From: Corticium candelabrum
Lineage: Eukaryota > Porifera > Homoscleromorpha > Homosclerophorida > Plakinidae
Direction of reading: 5' to 3'
DNA: 64,000 nucleotides
Assembly: GCF_963422355.1 (NCBI RefSeq)
Contig: NC_085098.1
Location: 1,310,621 to 1,374,620 of the forward strand
Shown one piece after another: positions 1 through 19,500 of the stretch. Below the pieces are notes generated by a model. That model did not search any database and had not been told where the DNA came from. It worked only from the letters and a program-made list of their open reading frames with translations. The translations under genes and the position numbers were made by a program. Numbering within the stretch: position 1 is the first letter of the stretch; each line of letters starts with the position of its first letter.

Positions 1-413
1 TCATTGCAAAGGCATTCATTACACTTGCTGGAACATCTAATCTTGTAAGTATGCGTGCAAACATGGAACTCCAACTACACAGGAGCGGACTAAATGGAAA
101 ATTTCTGTAATGCATGCCTTCAAGCTCATGCCACTCCTCAGACATCACACAGGCACATTATTATATCATCATGTAACTTCTTAAATCATGGCTACAATCA
201 AGAAATTAAAAAACTATAGGAACTAAGCCATGGTATAATTGAATGAATTGTAGTATGTACATTACAACAACCAACATTCCAGCTACATTAAAACTTATTG
301 TGGTGGCAATTAACAGGATACTGGAAAACTGACAAACCTTCAGATTTGTCTTTGCCAGCATCTGCTGTATACACAATAATTTAAGTTATAAGTTTCTGTA
401 TGCAAATACTTAC
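1..413. other. Non-coding flank or intron of gene A
   Basis: No exon with good splice borders or known domain was found here. The sequence is AT-rich and unique within the window. It lies downstream (on the minus strand) of the last exon visible for gene A, whose donor site is at 408-413, so it is most simply the next intron of that gene, with further exons outside the window. Confidence 0.5.
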
Positions 414-6313
<5,900 letters not shown>

Positions 6314-6499
6314 TATAAATCCGTCACAAGAGAAAACGCAAGCGAATGCGCATTCGAACAGTTGGTTAATCACGTGCACATGTATGTGTCAAATTACGCC
6401 TGTTTTCATTGGTCAGTGAAGTGGGTGTAGTTGCTCTTTAGCTAAAGCATTTTTTTCAGCAACTGCATCACCGCATCACCGCATCACTGTATTTGTCCA
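6314..6499. promoter_or_regulatory. Divergent promoter interval between genes A and B
   Basis: Only 186 bp separate the two start codons, so a shared bidirectional promoter is likely. The reverse complement of ATTGG (a CCAAT box on the minus strand) occurs at about 6409, and three near-tandem GCATCACC words sit at about 6464-6488 just before the gene B start. No TATA box is obvious. Regulation by shared elements is inference from the spacing. Confidence 0.5.
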
Positions 6500-9400
6500 A
6501 TGGCAGACCAACAGCAGAATGGTTTGGACTTGTCGTTTATGAAGGAATTTGAGGCTATCAGTCGCGGGCCTCCAAATCAGACGTTGCGTCGTCTCAATGA
6601 CGAAATGCAGAAACTCATGGGCTATTTCCAACCTGCAGATAGAAAGGCAAAGTGGCAGCTTTATTTGGAAGCACGAAATGAAAGCGCTCGCCTAAAGGTT
6701 ACAATTGATCAGAAGCAGAGCGAAATAAGAGAATATCAAGATGAATTGAGGGAAGCGGAACAACGGCGCACCGCTGTGTCTCAAAAACTCAAAGTGAACG
6801 AACTGACCGCGAAACGCTTGGAAGAAACGTACGTGCTTTTTTGTAGAATCTCTGTCAACAAATCACGTAAATTTAGGACGTGTGGAACTGCAGGTTGACC
6901 AAAGAAGAGGTCTTGACTAATGAAGCCCGTCTATCTCTGGCCTCCTGTCAACAAGCCTTAGCCAGAGAGAAGGACAAGTACGAGCAAGCTGAATGGCGGA
7001 AGGCTGAATTGATGCAGCAACTGGATGAGACTAAACGAGAATTGGGTGGTAAAGTTCACCAAGTTGCTGAGAGAGTGAAGGAGCAAAGTACCGAGCATTG
7101 CCAGATGATAATGCAGCTAAACACTATGCAGCAGGAAATGGAGCTGAAGAACGACTTACAACAGAGGCAGGCTATGGTAAAATGTAATGTGAATAGTGCA
7201 ATCACCGTCACTGTTGTAATAACACCACTAAATAATATTGAATATTTTTTTAAATAACATTATTCTCATAAATAATAGCAACGGTAGTGAGATAGTAGTA
7301 GGGTAAGGGCGCCTAATTGGGAACGCCTACACGTACTTCCGCCTGTGTCTCAAGTTCTTTACTGAAAAACGAATCTCACTGCACCTAACGAACCATAGCG
7401 TTGAAGCTAAGCAGCTGGCACGCTAGCTATCTACCATGTTGACACAAGAGCTGCTAACGAGTGGAAGGTTCACATTACTGATATCTACGAGGCGTGTCCT
7501 AATTGGGAACAGTTCGTTTCTCGTTGACTAAGCCTTCCAAGAGAATTATAAGACTGTGATCCAGTAGTCTAATATCTTCTGTGTCATCAGAATTTTTCCA
7601 GGCATTGGAAACTTTTGGTCTTCCCTACTACGATCTTATCTAGCGCGTGCCTAAAGTAGGTCTGCTGTGTGAAAGGAAGAGAAATGACTGTCACCAATTG
7701 GGCTTGACGTGAAAGGGTCGCAGGAAAGGGTCTTACTTTTACATAATTGTGGCAAATCAATTGCAATTTCTTACAGAAACGGCATATCCATGTGAGTGAA
7801 TGTGGTCAATTCCGTCCTAGAATGGCATCCTCTTGTGTAAATGATTGTCCGACGTGTAGTTCAGCTTTGCAAACGTCCATACATACAATAATATATGACT
7901 ACAGCTCATACAGTAGCGTAACTTATCTATTAGTTGCACCTCCTACCAATAGATCTATACTCCAAGCGCATAGGACCCTAGACTGTCTAAGGCAAGTGTG
8001 CAAGAGGTCTTTCGTCTTGTTTTGAAGTAGCGGCAAACGTTCCTCTACATTGAGTAGTCAAATCTCGCAACCTGCAAACCTATTTACTAGAGTTCCCACA
8101 AGGACAGCGAAAGCACGCCCTGTAGGTGGAGTTTGCTATACGTTGGCTAGTCATTAGCAGTTCAAATGGCTGGAGAGCGCAATTCTGTTAGAGCGTATGC
8201 GCCAGACACGATAAAGCAAGCAATAGAGTATGTAGAAGTGCAGGGATTGTCATACCGACAAGCATCAGCAAGAGCTGGTTGTGCCGCCACCACCCTATTC
8301 AAACACAAACACCAGAGAGTCAAGTACACCAGCGTTGGACGTCCTACTGCCCTCACTCCTCTAGAAGAGAAGGTTATTGCTCGATGCATTATAAGCCTTG
8401 GAAGTTTTGGCCATCCACCAACTCGTGACATGGTTGGCAGTGTCATCAAAAAATACTTCGATGACTCTGGCATGCAGAATCCATTTCCTAGTGGCTTCCC
8501 AGGCAAGAAATGGTGGAAGAATTTTTTCACAAGATGGCCAAGTTTGAGTGAGCGAAAACCAGAGCACTTGACCATCCAGCGTGCAAAAGCAGGATCGACT
8601 GAAGTAGTGGATAAATTCTTTTCCAATCTAGAAAAGATCTTGCAAGAGGAGGGTCTCCTGACTCTACCATACAGTGAATTGGGGAGACGTCTGTGGAACT
8701 GTGATGAGACTGGACTATGTACATCTGTTACATCAAAAAAAGTAATAGTACGAAAAGGCCAAAAAGATGTCTATGAGATTGGCACGGGTTCTGGCCGTGA
8801 TAACATCACAGTTCTTGCTTGTGGATCTGCGATAGGAGAATGCATCTTGCCATATGTTGTCTATAAGGCCAAGACTACAAATCCTAGCTGGATGGAAGGT
8901 GGTCCCCACGGTTGCATGTTCAGTGTCAGCAACTCAGGATGGATGGAAAGCGCTCAGTTCTCTGAATGGTTCATTCAGATGTTTTTACCAGCAACAAAGC
9001 TTCTTCGACTGACAGCTCCTGTTGTTTTACTTCTTGATGGCCATGGCTCTCATGTCATGTTAGAGCTAGTAACAGAAGCTGCAAAACAGAATACTATCAT
9101 CATTTGTCTACCACCCCATACAACACACATCCTTCAACCACTAGATGTCTCTGTTTTCAAATCTGTAAAGCATGTGTGGGCACGACTTTTGAAAGAATTC
9201 AAAAGTGAAAAGTTTGAGGCTGTGGTCTCTAAACGTAGTTTTCCATCCTTGTTGAGTCAGCTGTGGAAAGAGAGCTTTTTTCCTGAGCACTTAGTAAGTG
9301 AATTTCGTGCCACTGGCATCCACCCCCTTAACAGAAGCATAATTAGAGAAGATAAGCTAAAGCCATCGGAAGCCTACTCAGGTACATCTATAGAACAACC

Positions 9401-12400
9401 CTTGTCAGCTACTCCTGTAACAGAACGTGTCGCAGGAATTTTTAAGAAACACTTCCAAACAATTCAAGAGACAAAAGCTAATGTGAAAGGAAGTAGATTA
9501 CAACCAGGCTACTATGGTGAAGCGCTAACAAGCGAAGCAGCTATTGAAAGACTAAAGCAGTGAGAAATGCAAAAGTCAAAGGCTAAGTCTAAGTCTAAAC
9601 AGCAAGTAAAGAAAACAGTAGCAAAAAGTCCTCACATTGATCAGTCTGAGAGCACATGTCAAGGCTGTGGTGCACACTATGACAAGGACACCAAACAGGA
9701 GCAGAAAAATTGGATTGGCTGCGACAAGTGCTGGAGGTGGTACCATTACCATTGTGCAAACTTGTCAACGTACCCAGACCTTGAACAGTTATGGATGTGT
9801 CCAGAATGTAGTCATTGAATTTAACAAGTAGATTACAAGACAGCATGTCGTAGCAGCGGTTCCACATGATAATAGTAGTGTAGCGAGTTTTGTTACTGCA
9901 ATGTTGGATGATAGTAAAGCTGTTAGTTTTTGTTCACGCCAGTGTCTAGGTGAATTCCAGGAGCATGTGGGAATACCTTCAACAATTCATAGCCACAGTT
10001 CCTTCCAACTAGTCCGTTTGCGACGTTTCGCAACTTGTACTTGAATATCAATACAAATACCATCATGTTAGGCCCTTCAGAGTCTTGATTCTCCCTTTCT
10101 CTCTCTATCACATGCCAATCCAGCCCCTAGAGGAAATTGGAGCCTACGCTCACAGTACAAAGACAAAGAGAGCTAACGATCAATCAGTACAATACAGAAT
10201 TGATGCTCTGCAATGTTGTAGCGCTGGCTTACTCCACCGCTGCACGATCGTCAAGAACTCTGCCGTTCCCAATTAGGGCACTTTGCGCAGATATCAATAT
10301 CTCAACGCGCGTACTTCTAGAAGCTCTACCTAGACATTGGAAATTTTCTAGTCTGCAGTTTTCAGTTCTTGTTTAGCCTAAAAACTAAGCTTCAAGTTCA
10401 TGCGCTACTCAGTGCACAGCTGTACGGCTTTCAAGTGAAACCTGCTGGAGAAGGCGGAAATGAAAGTAGGCGTTCCCAATTAGGCTCCCTTACCCTACTG
10501 ACTTTAGTAGGAATTAATTAATTAAAGGTGCCCGCTCACAATTCACTGCCCACCTGCAGACACACCCACTCAACCTTGAAATCATGCCTTTACGCACACA
10601 TTTATCCATTTACCAGTTTGAGATAACATGCTGTTGAACGACAAAGTGATTTATCGATCTTTTTCTTGTTGCACGTGACCCCAAGAATGGTGGAACACAG
10701 AGCACACACTAGTGCGATGGCATCTGGACAGACATCTACCATGTATGAAGTTGTAGACTAGCTTATTAGTGTACCAGCGCATACATCTGACGTGCAGTTG
10801 TTCAATTACTGTAGAAGAAACATCGCTACCAGTGCATCATCTGTCGCTACGGGTATAGACTATTTCTCAATTCTAGCCAGCTGTTGTAGCTATCATGTAA
10901 AGATAGATGCACGATCTGCATTGCCGGCGGCGTCCGGCACCTCCCCATAGCTTATTTCACACTCCGAGTTTCAGATGCCATCATGTGATGCTTTGTGCTC
11001 TACCCATTCCCGGGTCACGTGCAACTAGAAATGATCGAGAAAGCGCTTTGTCATTTGACAGCAAGCTATCTCAAGATGGTAAATGGTAAATGTGTGGATA
11101 AAGAACCTAACACATTTGTCGTCATCTTTCCTGAAATGTCAAGAACGAGGAGCAAAACTGCCGTGGCGGACAACAACACGATTCACCTTTCTCTACTGCC
11201 GTGGCGGACAACAACGCGATTCGCCTTTCTATTTATACTAGGAGTACAGGCTCTATGTCATAGAACGTGGTGCACCCATAGAACGTGGTGCACCCTTAGA
11301 TGTTCCTTTGTTCTGCTTCGTTAGGACACAACTTGAAATCGTGGCACGTTGTCAAGTTTATGTGGGTGTGTCTGCGCGTGCTCGGTGAATTGTGAGTGGG
11401 CACCTTTAAGGTATGAGCATAATAGAAGGACACCACAGTGAGTGGTGGCCTGCTTCAAGAAGCTTAGCTAAGGGCTCAATTGACTTCTGGTCTGTCTGCC
11501 GGTATGTCACTATATTTGTATATATGTTTGCATGTATGTTTGTAAGCAGTGGGTCACATTCATCTGGGTTTGTTGAGCCAATCAGCAGTCTGTTTGGGAC
11601 GTGGGCAATGGGTAACATAACTGCCAATCCCGCTCATAAACAATCAGCTGACGTAACAATTCCACACATAATGACAGGTGACAAATTATGTAGGAGAGCT
11701 CGGGAAACTGACGAGGAGCGCACTGTCAGGCTTCAAGCGATGACTGCACGTTTTCTGATAGGCAAACTTGTGAAACTGGAGAGGAGTGTACCGATAGGCT
11801 GTAAGCACTGTACCTCAGTTGGTTAGCAAGTTTATTATGAAATGAATACATCTGGGATCCACTACTAGGGTCACAGTTTTGAGTCTCATTGAGGGCAACT
11901 GTGACGTAATTTTCTTGTGCAAGAAACTCACCCACCAAGTGCACTTTCTTTACCCAGGAGTATGAATGAGTACCAGCATAAATGGCGGGGGAGAAGGCAG
12001 ACTACTTTGAATAGGTGCAGCAGGACCCCCTGGAGGACCATCCTCATGCTGAAGGGGTTTTCCTGGGTAAACATATTCGTCCTTCTTCTCCTTCCCCTCC
12101 TCCTCCTCCTTCCCCTTCTCCTCCTCCTTCCCCTCCTCCTCCTCCTTTTTCTTTTTCAAGCACTCACTGAACAGGTCTCTACTGGACGAGCTTATGAGGC
12201 AATAGCAAGGCAAAGAATTGTGCTTTTGGATCACACAAGCAAAAGGAAGTGTATATAAGTCGTGACGTTACGCGTCATCGCAAATGCAGACATGATATGC
12301 ATAGCCATGAACATTGTAATGACTTACCAGCATGCGGTATTGTCTACTGATGATATTGTTGGTTTTGGTGTAAGGGCAGACTCTTCTTGGCATGTAACTT

Positions 12401-14198
12401 GTGATTACAATTGCCACTTCTCCTGATCTAACATTCGATGATCGTAGTTGATTCACCAGTACCACATCAGTACCAAACAAGGACTATTGGTCATATATGT
12501 CACAATACAAATAGGTGCGATCAGGGCCTGTTGCATCTTCAGTACTATCAAAGTATCTTAATACCAGCTTTCTTTTACAAACCTCCTTGCTACTGCAGTA
12601 CATCTTCATATCCTCATTCAAGTGTCGAGTGCTTAAGTCAGGACCACCATGGTATAAAATTGCTTGTGCCTGTAATCCATCATGCCCTGCCCATCCAGTC
12701 TCTTGCAAGTACAGTTTAATATCTTCAGGTGGACCGCAGTGGATTACTCTATGTACATTAGGACAATCCAAGCCCATCCCAAACGCTGCAGTTGCAATGA
12801 CAACTCTCAAGTGTGAGTCAACACAACAAAATGACTTTAGTATAGTATCCTTAACATCATGGCTAGTGCAGGAAGTGAACATGTCCACAAGTTGAAACAT
12901 AGCAAGGTCAGGTGCTCCTATAGGTTCAGTCAGTTCCTCACCAAGTTGGTTCCTCATAAACAAATAGATTACGGAACAGCTGTTCTATGTACGGCAGAAA
13001 CCTGTTATCTTATCTGTCAGTTGTCGACAGTGTCATAGTTCATCCACAAGGGGTGCAAATGTCTCTTCCAATGTACACCTGGATTGAGGAGCAGAGTGTA
13101 CTTAATGTTTCGCTTGTTGGGTAATTCAACAACAAGTACTGGAGCCACTATGACAAGTGTATTCCCAAAAGTTTTCCGTGTCTGCACAGTGGCTGTGGCT
13201 GTCAGGGTCATCACATTTACTTCTGTAGGAATTAAGCTCTTGACCTTGTCGAGATTGAAGAACTCCTTTCGAAAGTTCTCCCCTGCAAATATATTCTATG
13301 TCATAAAAAACAAGCACAACAACACAACACTTCAGCAACTAACCATTTCTTCACACAGTGTGTCTCATCAACTGCAATGCCAAACACACTTTTCTGAAAC
13401 ACCGCATTCAATAACATCTCCCACACCGCCCAACTTCTAAGTAGTGTCTCTGGACTCAAAACATGAGCTGGTACTTTCTATCACACACATCGCTAATTTC
13501 TGTTTTTCCCTCTACATAGATAGCGCGTACGTTGCGTTTACAAGAGCCCTGACTTGGTTCATCATCAAAACGATAAGCGGTCTCACCACAATAACTACAG
13601 AATAGCACAAAGACTTGCCACTACCGGTGGGAAATGACACGAAAACGTCTCGATCCTCTACAAAACGTCACACTACTTTTTCTTATATTGGGCGAACACA
13701 TGCATAGCCCATGGTCTTCGCAGAAACGCGTATAGCATCCCAAACGCTCTGGGCTGGGCTGTCCATCGCATCAACATGTATTAAGCATGCTCTCAGTTAT
13801 GCCACGCCTTTTCCTTCAAAACTGAAAGGTGATTGGGCATGCCAACATTTCAGTATCATACACAAAAACCTGGCGATAGTGACCAGACCTTCTTCCCGTC
13901 CTCGCATACGCCGAAGGTCTGGCACACGAGACGGGTTTGGGATGAAATCATGTGATTCGATTCGTGAGAGATTAGACGGTTGGTTCAGAGAAGGTAGTGA
14001 AGAACTTATAGTGGAACAGATTCTTTTCTTACATCGTACTCTATATAGTGAAAGTTAAGTTGTTAGAACTGTCACATTGTGCTGCCAGTTGTATGGAGAT
14101 CTGCCAAGGTCAGAATTGGTCTAATACCAGGACTGGGCTTTTTATTGAACTCAAATAGAAGTAGAATGATTGGCTTTTTTGGTTGTAGTTAGCGTAGC

Positions 14199-14290
<92 letters not shown>

Positions 14291-16480
14291 ATGTGCTATA
14301 TATGTTGTACTGACCCAAATTGGGTACTGTACTATAGACTTTGCAAGCTATAGTATCATGAAATCTACTATTACTATTATTATGTGTTGTTATTCCCCTC
14401 CATAATAGGCAAGTGGGTTCTTTATCCGCATCTGGGTGCTCACCAACCCGGCAGGTGAGCCCAGCAGGGTACATGTTTCTGTGTAGTCCACACGGCAATC
14501 AATGACTAGCCAATTTGATATAGATTGCAGGCATTACGGTGACTGCAAACTCGATACAGCACGCCTAGTGGATATCAATGACCACCAGGAAAGCACTTAA
14601 CGTCATCGTCAACAGACCGTTCACCAGACCACAGAAACTCCCCAACGACTGAAACTTATTATAATGTTATACTCAACCAGATCAGTCTGGTTTGTAAAGT
14701 ATATTACAAGTACCAGAAGCAAACCCTACTTCAGAAGTACTTAGATTGTCAGGGATGTCTAGAAAGAAGACATGACTTTATGAAGGATCCGAGTAGATCC
14801 CAGAAGCACTGTTTTCTTTAAGTGCTGCAGGTTGTGATGACCTGGAATTATGTCCAGCCACCGTGCAATACCTGCATGCACTGTGCCCAAAGCTCCCAAG
14901 ACCACCGGAATCACCAGTGTTCGACAATGCCACATGCGGCTTATCTCCACTCACAAGTCGCTGTACTTTGCCAACTTCTCAACATGTTTCTTGCCAATGT
15001 TGCCATGAGCAGGACAGCTGATATCAATAAGAAGACAAGTGTTTGTCTTCTTATTTCTGAGACAGATGTCTGGACGATTGGCTTTGATCTTCTTGGCAGT
15101 GGGGATGGTGGTATCTCACATCATGGTAATGTCATCCGTCTCCACAAGCCTATTAGGATGATGCCGGTACCATCTGCTCTCCACTGGAACTCCAAAATGG
15201 CGACAAACATCCCAGTGAATGATGGAGGCCACCTGATTGTGTCGATCAGTGTAGTCTATCGGTGCCAAAGCACTACAGCCTGCCACAATGTGGTCGACTG
15301 TTTCCAGGCCTACACTGCACTTGTGGCAAGTAGGACTAACATCACGATGTAGAATCTTGCGCTCATAGTACCGAGTCCGAAGAGCTTGGTCTTGAGCAGC
15401 AACAACCAGTCCCTTAGTTGCAGCAGGAAGATTCGCTGCCTTTAGCCATCCGTAGGTCTCTTTCATGTCCACAGGCGGTTGCTCAGTGAGACAGCGATAC
15501 TGCCTGTGCATAGGCTTCCCACTCCAGGGCCGCACACGAAGAGAACTGCAACACGTACGGTAATGTCTTGCATCTGTTTCAGGTGCTTGCTCGAAGCCAC
15601 CTTCAACCGAGATGGATGCATTCCTGTGTAAGTTCTGCGACTTGTCATCCGAAGCAAGACTCCTTCGCAGCTGTGCAGTAAACCAACAAGCCATGCGCTT
15701 GATCGAGTGTGAAGATTTTCCAGAGTCACACTCCTGTATCATCTGCATGAAAGAATCAGAACTGTCAGCAAGGTAACAGTTCAGCCTCACAATACAAGAT
15801 TGATATGTTGACTCAATCTGTTGTAACCCCCTACCCCCATCACTGCAAGGAGCGTACAATCGGCCAACGTCTGCAGCAGGATGGTGGACACCGTGCATAG
15901 AGAGGAGCTTTCTGGTCCGTCGATCAAGCTGCTGCAGGTCCGTGCACCCCCAATGAATGACGCCAAAACCGTAAGTGAGAACCGGTAGTGCAAACCCATT
16001 GATGGCTAGAATCTTGTTCCGACCATACAACTCAGTCCGGAGAACCACCTTCACTCTGCGGAAGTACTCACGACGGAGTCTCTCCCGCATCATGCTGTGC
16101 TGAATACCGTTACTCTCATTTGCACCCAAGTACTTGTAGACTTGACCCGGTTCCAGACAGTTGATGGTGTCCGTTTTTCCTACCGTCACTTCATTATGTG
16201 TGTCGCTATGCCCCTCCATAATGGGCAAGTGGGGTCTTTACCCCCATCTGGGCGCCCACCAACCAGGCAGGTGAGCTCAGCGGGGTACATGTTTCCGTGT
16301 AGTTCATACGACGATCAATGACTAGCCAATTCGATATAGATTGCAGGCATTACGGTGACCGCGAACTCGTGCTGACTAGTGGATATCAACAACCACCAGG
16401 AAAGCACTGAACGTCATTGTCAACGGACCGTTCACCAGACCACAGAAACTCCCAAAGACTGAAACGAGTCATAGTCTCAT

Positions 16481-16525
<45 letters not shown>

Positions 16526-19500
16526 GTGTCGTGTTCAACCAGATTAGTCTGGTTTGTAAAGTCTATTACAAGTACCGGACGCAAATCCTGCTTCAGAAGT
16601 ACTTAGATCATCACAGCTGTCTAGAAAGAAGACATGACTTTACGAAGGATGCAAGTAGATCCCAGAAGCACTGTTTTCTGTAAGTGCTGCAGGTTGTGAT
16701 GACCTGGAATAATGTCCAGCCACCGTGCCATACCTGTGTGCACTGTGCCCAAAGCTCCCAAGACCACCGGAACCTTATTATGTGCTGCTATGCCCCTCCA
16801 TAATGGGCAAGTGGGGTGTTTACCCCCATCTGGGCGTCCACCAACCCGGTAGGTGAGCCCAGCAGGATACATGTTTCTGTGTAGCCCACACGGCAATCAA
16901 TGACTGGCCAATTCGATATAGATTGCAGGCATTACGGTGACCGCGAACTTGATACAGCACGCCTAGTGGATATAATGACCACCAGGAAAGCACTGAACGT
17001 CATTGTCAACGGACCGTTTGCCAGACCACAGAAACTCCCCAACGACTGAAACAAGTCATAGTCTCATAAAGCTAAAGAAACATGAGAAAGAAAGACAGAC
17101 AAGTTTCATAATTTACTGTCGTCACTGGGGTTTCAACCCCTAAACCATGGAGTGGTAGCCATTGTCGCTAACCACTAAGCCACGGCGGTGACTTTTACGT
17201 GTCGTTATGCCTCTCCATAATGGGCAAGTGGGGTCTTTACCCCCATCTGGGCGCCCACCAACCCGGCAGGTGAGCCCAGCGGGGTACATGTTTCCGTGTA
17301 GTCCATACGGCGATCAATGACTAGCCAATTCGATATAGATTGCAGGCATTACGGTGACCGCGTACTCGATACAGCACGCCTAGTGGATATCAACGACCAC
17401 CAGGAAAGCACTGGACGTCATCGTCAACGGACCGTTCACCAGACCACAGAAACTCCCCAACGACTGAAACGAGTCATAGTCTCGTGGATAAAGCTAGAGA
17501 AACATGAGAAAGAAAGACAGACAAGTTTCACAATTTACTGTCGTCACTGGGGTTTGAACCCCCAAACCATGGAGTGGTAGCCATTGTCGCTAACCACTAA
17601 GCCACGGCGTATTATGTGTGTCGTGCTCAACCAGATCAGTCTGGTTTGTAAAGTCTATTACAAGTACCGGAAGCAAACCCTGCTTCAGAAGTACTTAGAC
17701 CATCACGGCTGTCTAGAAAGAAGACATGACTTTACGAAGGATCCGAGTAGATCCCAGAAGCACTGTTTTCTGTAAGTGCTGCAGGTTGTGATGACCTGGA
17801 ATAATGTCCAGCCACTGTGCAATACCTGCGTGCACTGTGCCCAAAGCTCCCAAGACCACCGGAACCACCAGTGTTCGACAATGCCACATGCGGCTTATCT
17901 CCACCCTCAAGTCGCTGTACTTCGCCAACTTCTCAGCATGTTTCTTGCCAATGTTGCCATCAGTAGGACAGCTGATATCAATAAGAAGACAATTGTTTGT
18001 CTTCCTATTTCTGAGACAGATGTCTGGACGATTGGCTTTGATCCTCCTGGCAGTGGGGATGGTGGTATCCCACATCATAGTAATGTCATCCGTCTCCACA
18101 AGCCTATCAGGATGATGCCAGTACCATCTGCTCTTCACTGGAGCCCCAAAATGGCGACAAACGTCCCAGTGAATGATGGATGCCACCTGATTGTGTCGAT
18201 CAGTGTAGTCCGTCGGTGCCAAAGCACTACAGCCTGCCACAATGTGGTCGACTGTTTCCAGGCCTACACTGCACATGCGGCAAGTAGGACTAACATCACG
18301 ATGTAGAATCTTGCGCTCATAGTACTGAGTCCGAAGAGCTTGGTCTTGAGCAGCAACAACCAGTCTCTCAGTTGCAGCAGGAAGATTCGCTGCCTTTAGC
18401 CATCCGTAGGTCTCTTTCATGTCCACAGGCGGTTGCTCAGTGAGACAACGATACTGCCTGTGCATAGGCTTCCCACTCCAGGACCGCACACGAAGAGAAC
18501 TGCAACACGTACGGTAATGTCTTGCATCTGTTTCAGGTGCTTGCTCGAAGCCACCTTCAACCGAGATGGATGCATTCCTGTGTAAGCTCTGCGACTTGTT
18601 GTCCGAAGCAAGACTCCTTCGCAGCTGTGCAGTAAACCGACAAGCCATGTGCTTGATCGAGTGTGAAGATTTTCCAGAGTCACACTCCTGTATCATCTGC
18701 ATGAAAGGATCAGAACTGTCAGCAAGGTAACAGTTCAGCCTCACAATACAAGTACAAGATTGATATGTCGACTCAATCTGTTGTAACCCCCTACCCCCAT
18801 CACTGCAAGGAGCGTCCAGTCGGTCAACGTCTGCAGCAGGATGGTGGACACCGTACATAGAGAGGAGCTTTCTTGTCCGTCGATCGAGCTGCTGCAGGTC
18901 CGTGCACCCCCAATGAATGACGCCAAAACCGTAAGTGAGAACCGGTAGTGCAAACCCATTGATGGCTAGAATCTTGTTCCGACCATACAACTCAGTCCGG
19001 AGAACCACCTTCACTCTGCAGAAGTACTCACGACGGAGTCTCTCCCGCATCATGCTGTGCTGAATACCGTTACTCTCATCTACACCCAAGTACTTGTAGA
19101 CTTGACCCGGTTCCAGACAGTTGATGGTGTCCGTTTTTCCTACCGTCACTCCAGAGTTGTGTCCAGATAGCCTGCCGTTGACAAAGTGTGCAACAGCACA
19201 TTTGTCCAGACCAAACTTCATCTGGATGTCATCAGAGAAGGTACGAACCGTGTGCAACAACCCGTCCAACTGATCAGAGTTTCTGCCATACAGCTTCAGA
19301 TCATCCATGTAAAGTAGATGACTGATAAGCTGACGTTTGGCAGTCTCACCATGCCCAGTGGTCATCCGGTAGCCGTAACCGGTTCTGTTCAGCTCCTTGC
19401 TCAGAGGATTGAGAGCCACACAGAAGAGAAGTGGAGAAAGTGAGTCACCTTGGAAAATACCCCTCCTGATCTGCATAAGCCTTGTCTTGATCGTACTATT

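Larger units (their letters stand above)
7301..10495 (+). mobile_element. Complete pogo/Tigger-like DNA transposon, 3195 bp
   Basis: The left terminus (7301-7330) begins GGGTAAGGGCGCCTAATTGG; the right terminus (10466-10495) is its reverse complement with one mismatch in 30. TA flanks both ends (7299-7300 and 10496-10497), the target duplication expected of the Tc1/mariner/pogo group. Inside lies one transposase frame (8166-9563) followed in the same frame by a PHD-finger frame (9567-9818). The motif CCTAATTGGGAAC is present in both TIRs and again subterminally at about 7498 and, inverted, at about 10260. It is inserted in intron 2 of gene B, same strand as the gene. The near-perfect TIRs suggest fairly recent insertion. 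Confidence 0.93.

Noticed and set aside
12515..12895. Plus-strand frame across the RecQ region
   Set aside because: Shadow of the minus-strand helicase, whose motifs are clear.
17150..17192. True tRNA genes in the LINE/SINE block
   Set aside because: A and B boxes are present, but the acceptor stem does not pair over seven bases and the sequence continues into SINE body in all copies.
17317..17580. Plus-strand short frames in the SINE copies (containing [13 protein letters not shown])
   Set aside because: They recur because the SINE recurs; the element is Pol III-type and non-coding on its sense (minus) strand.
17776..18306. Plus-strand 176-codon frame, repeated at 14822-15352 and 22003-22533
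   Set aside because: It is the antisense shadow of the LINE C-terminal coding region; conservation between copies reflects the minus-strand gene.
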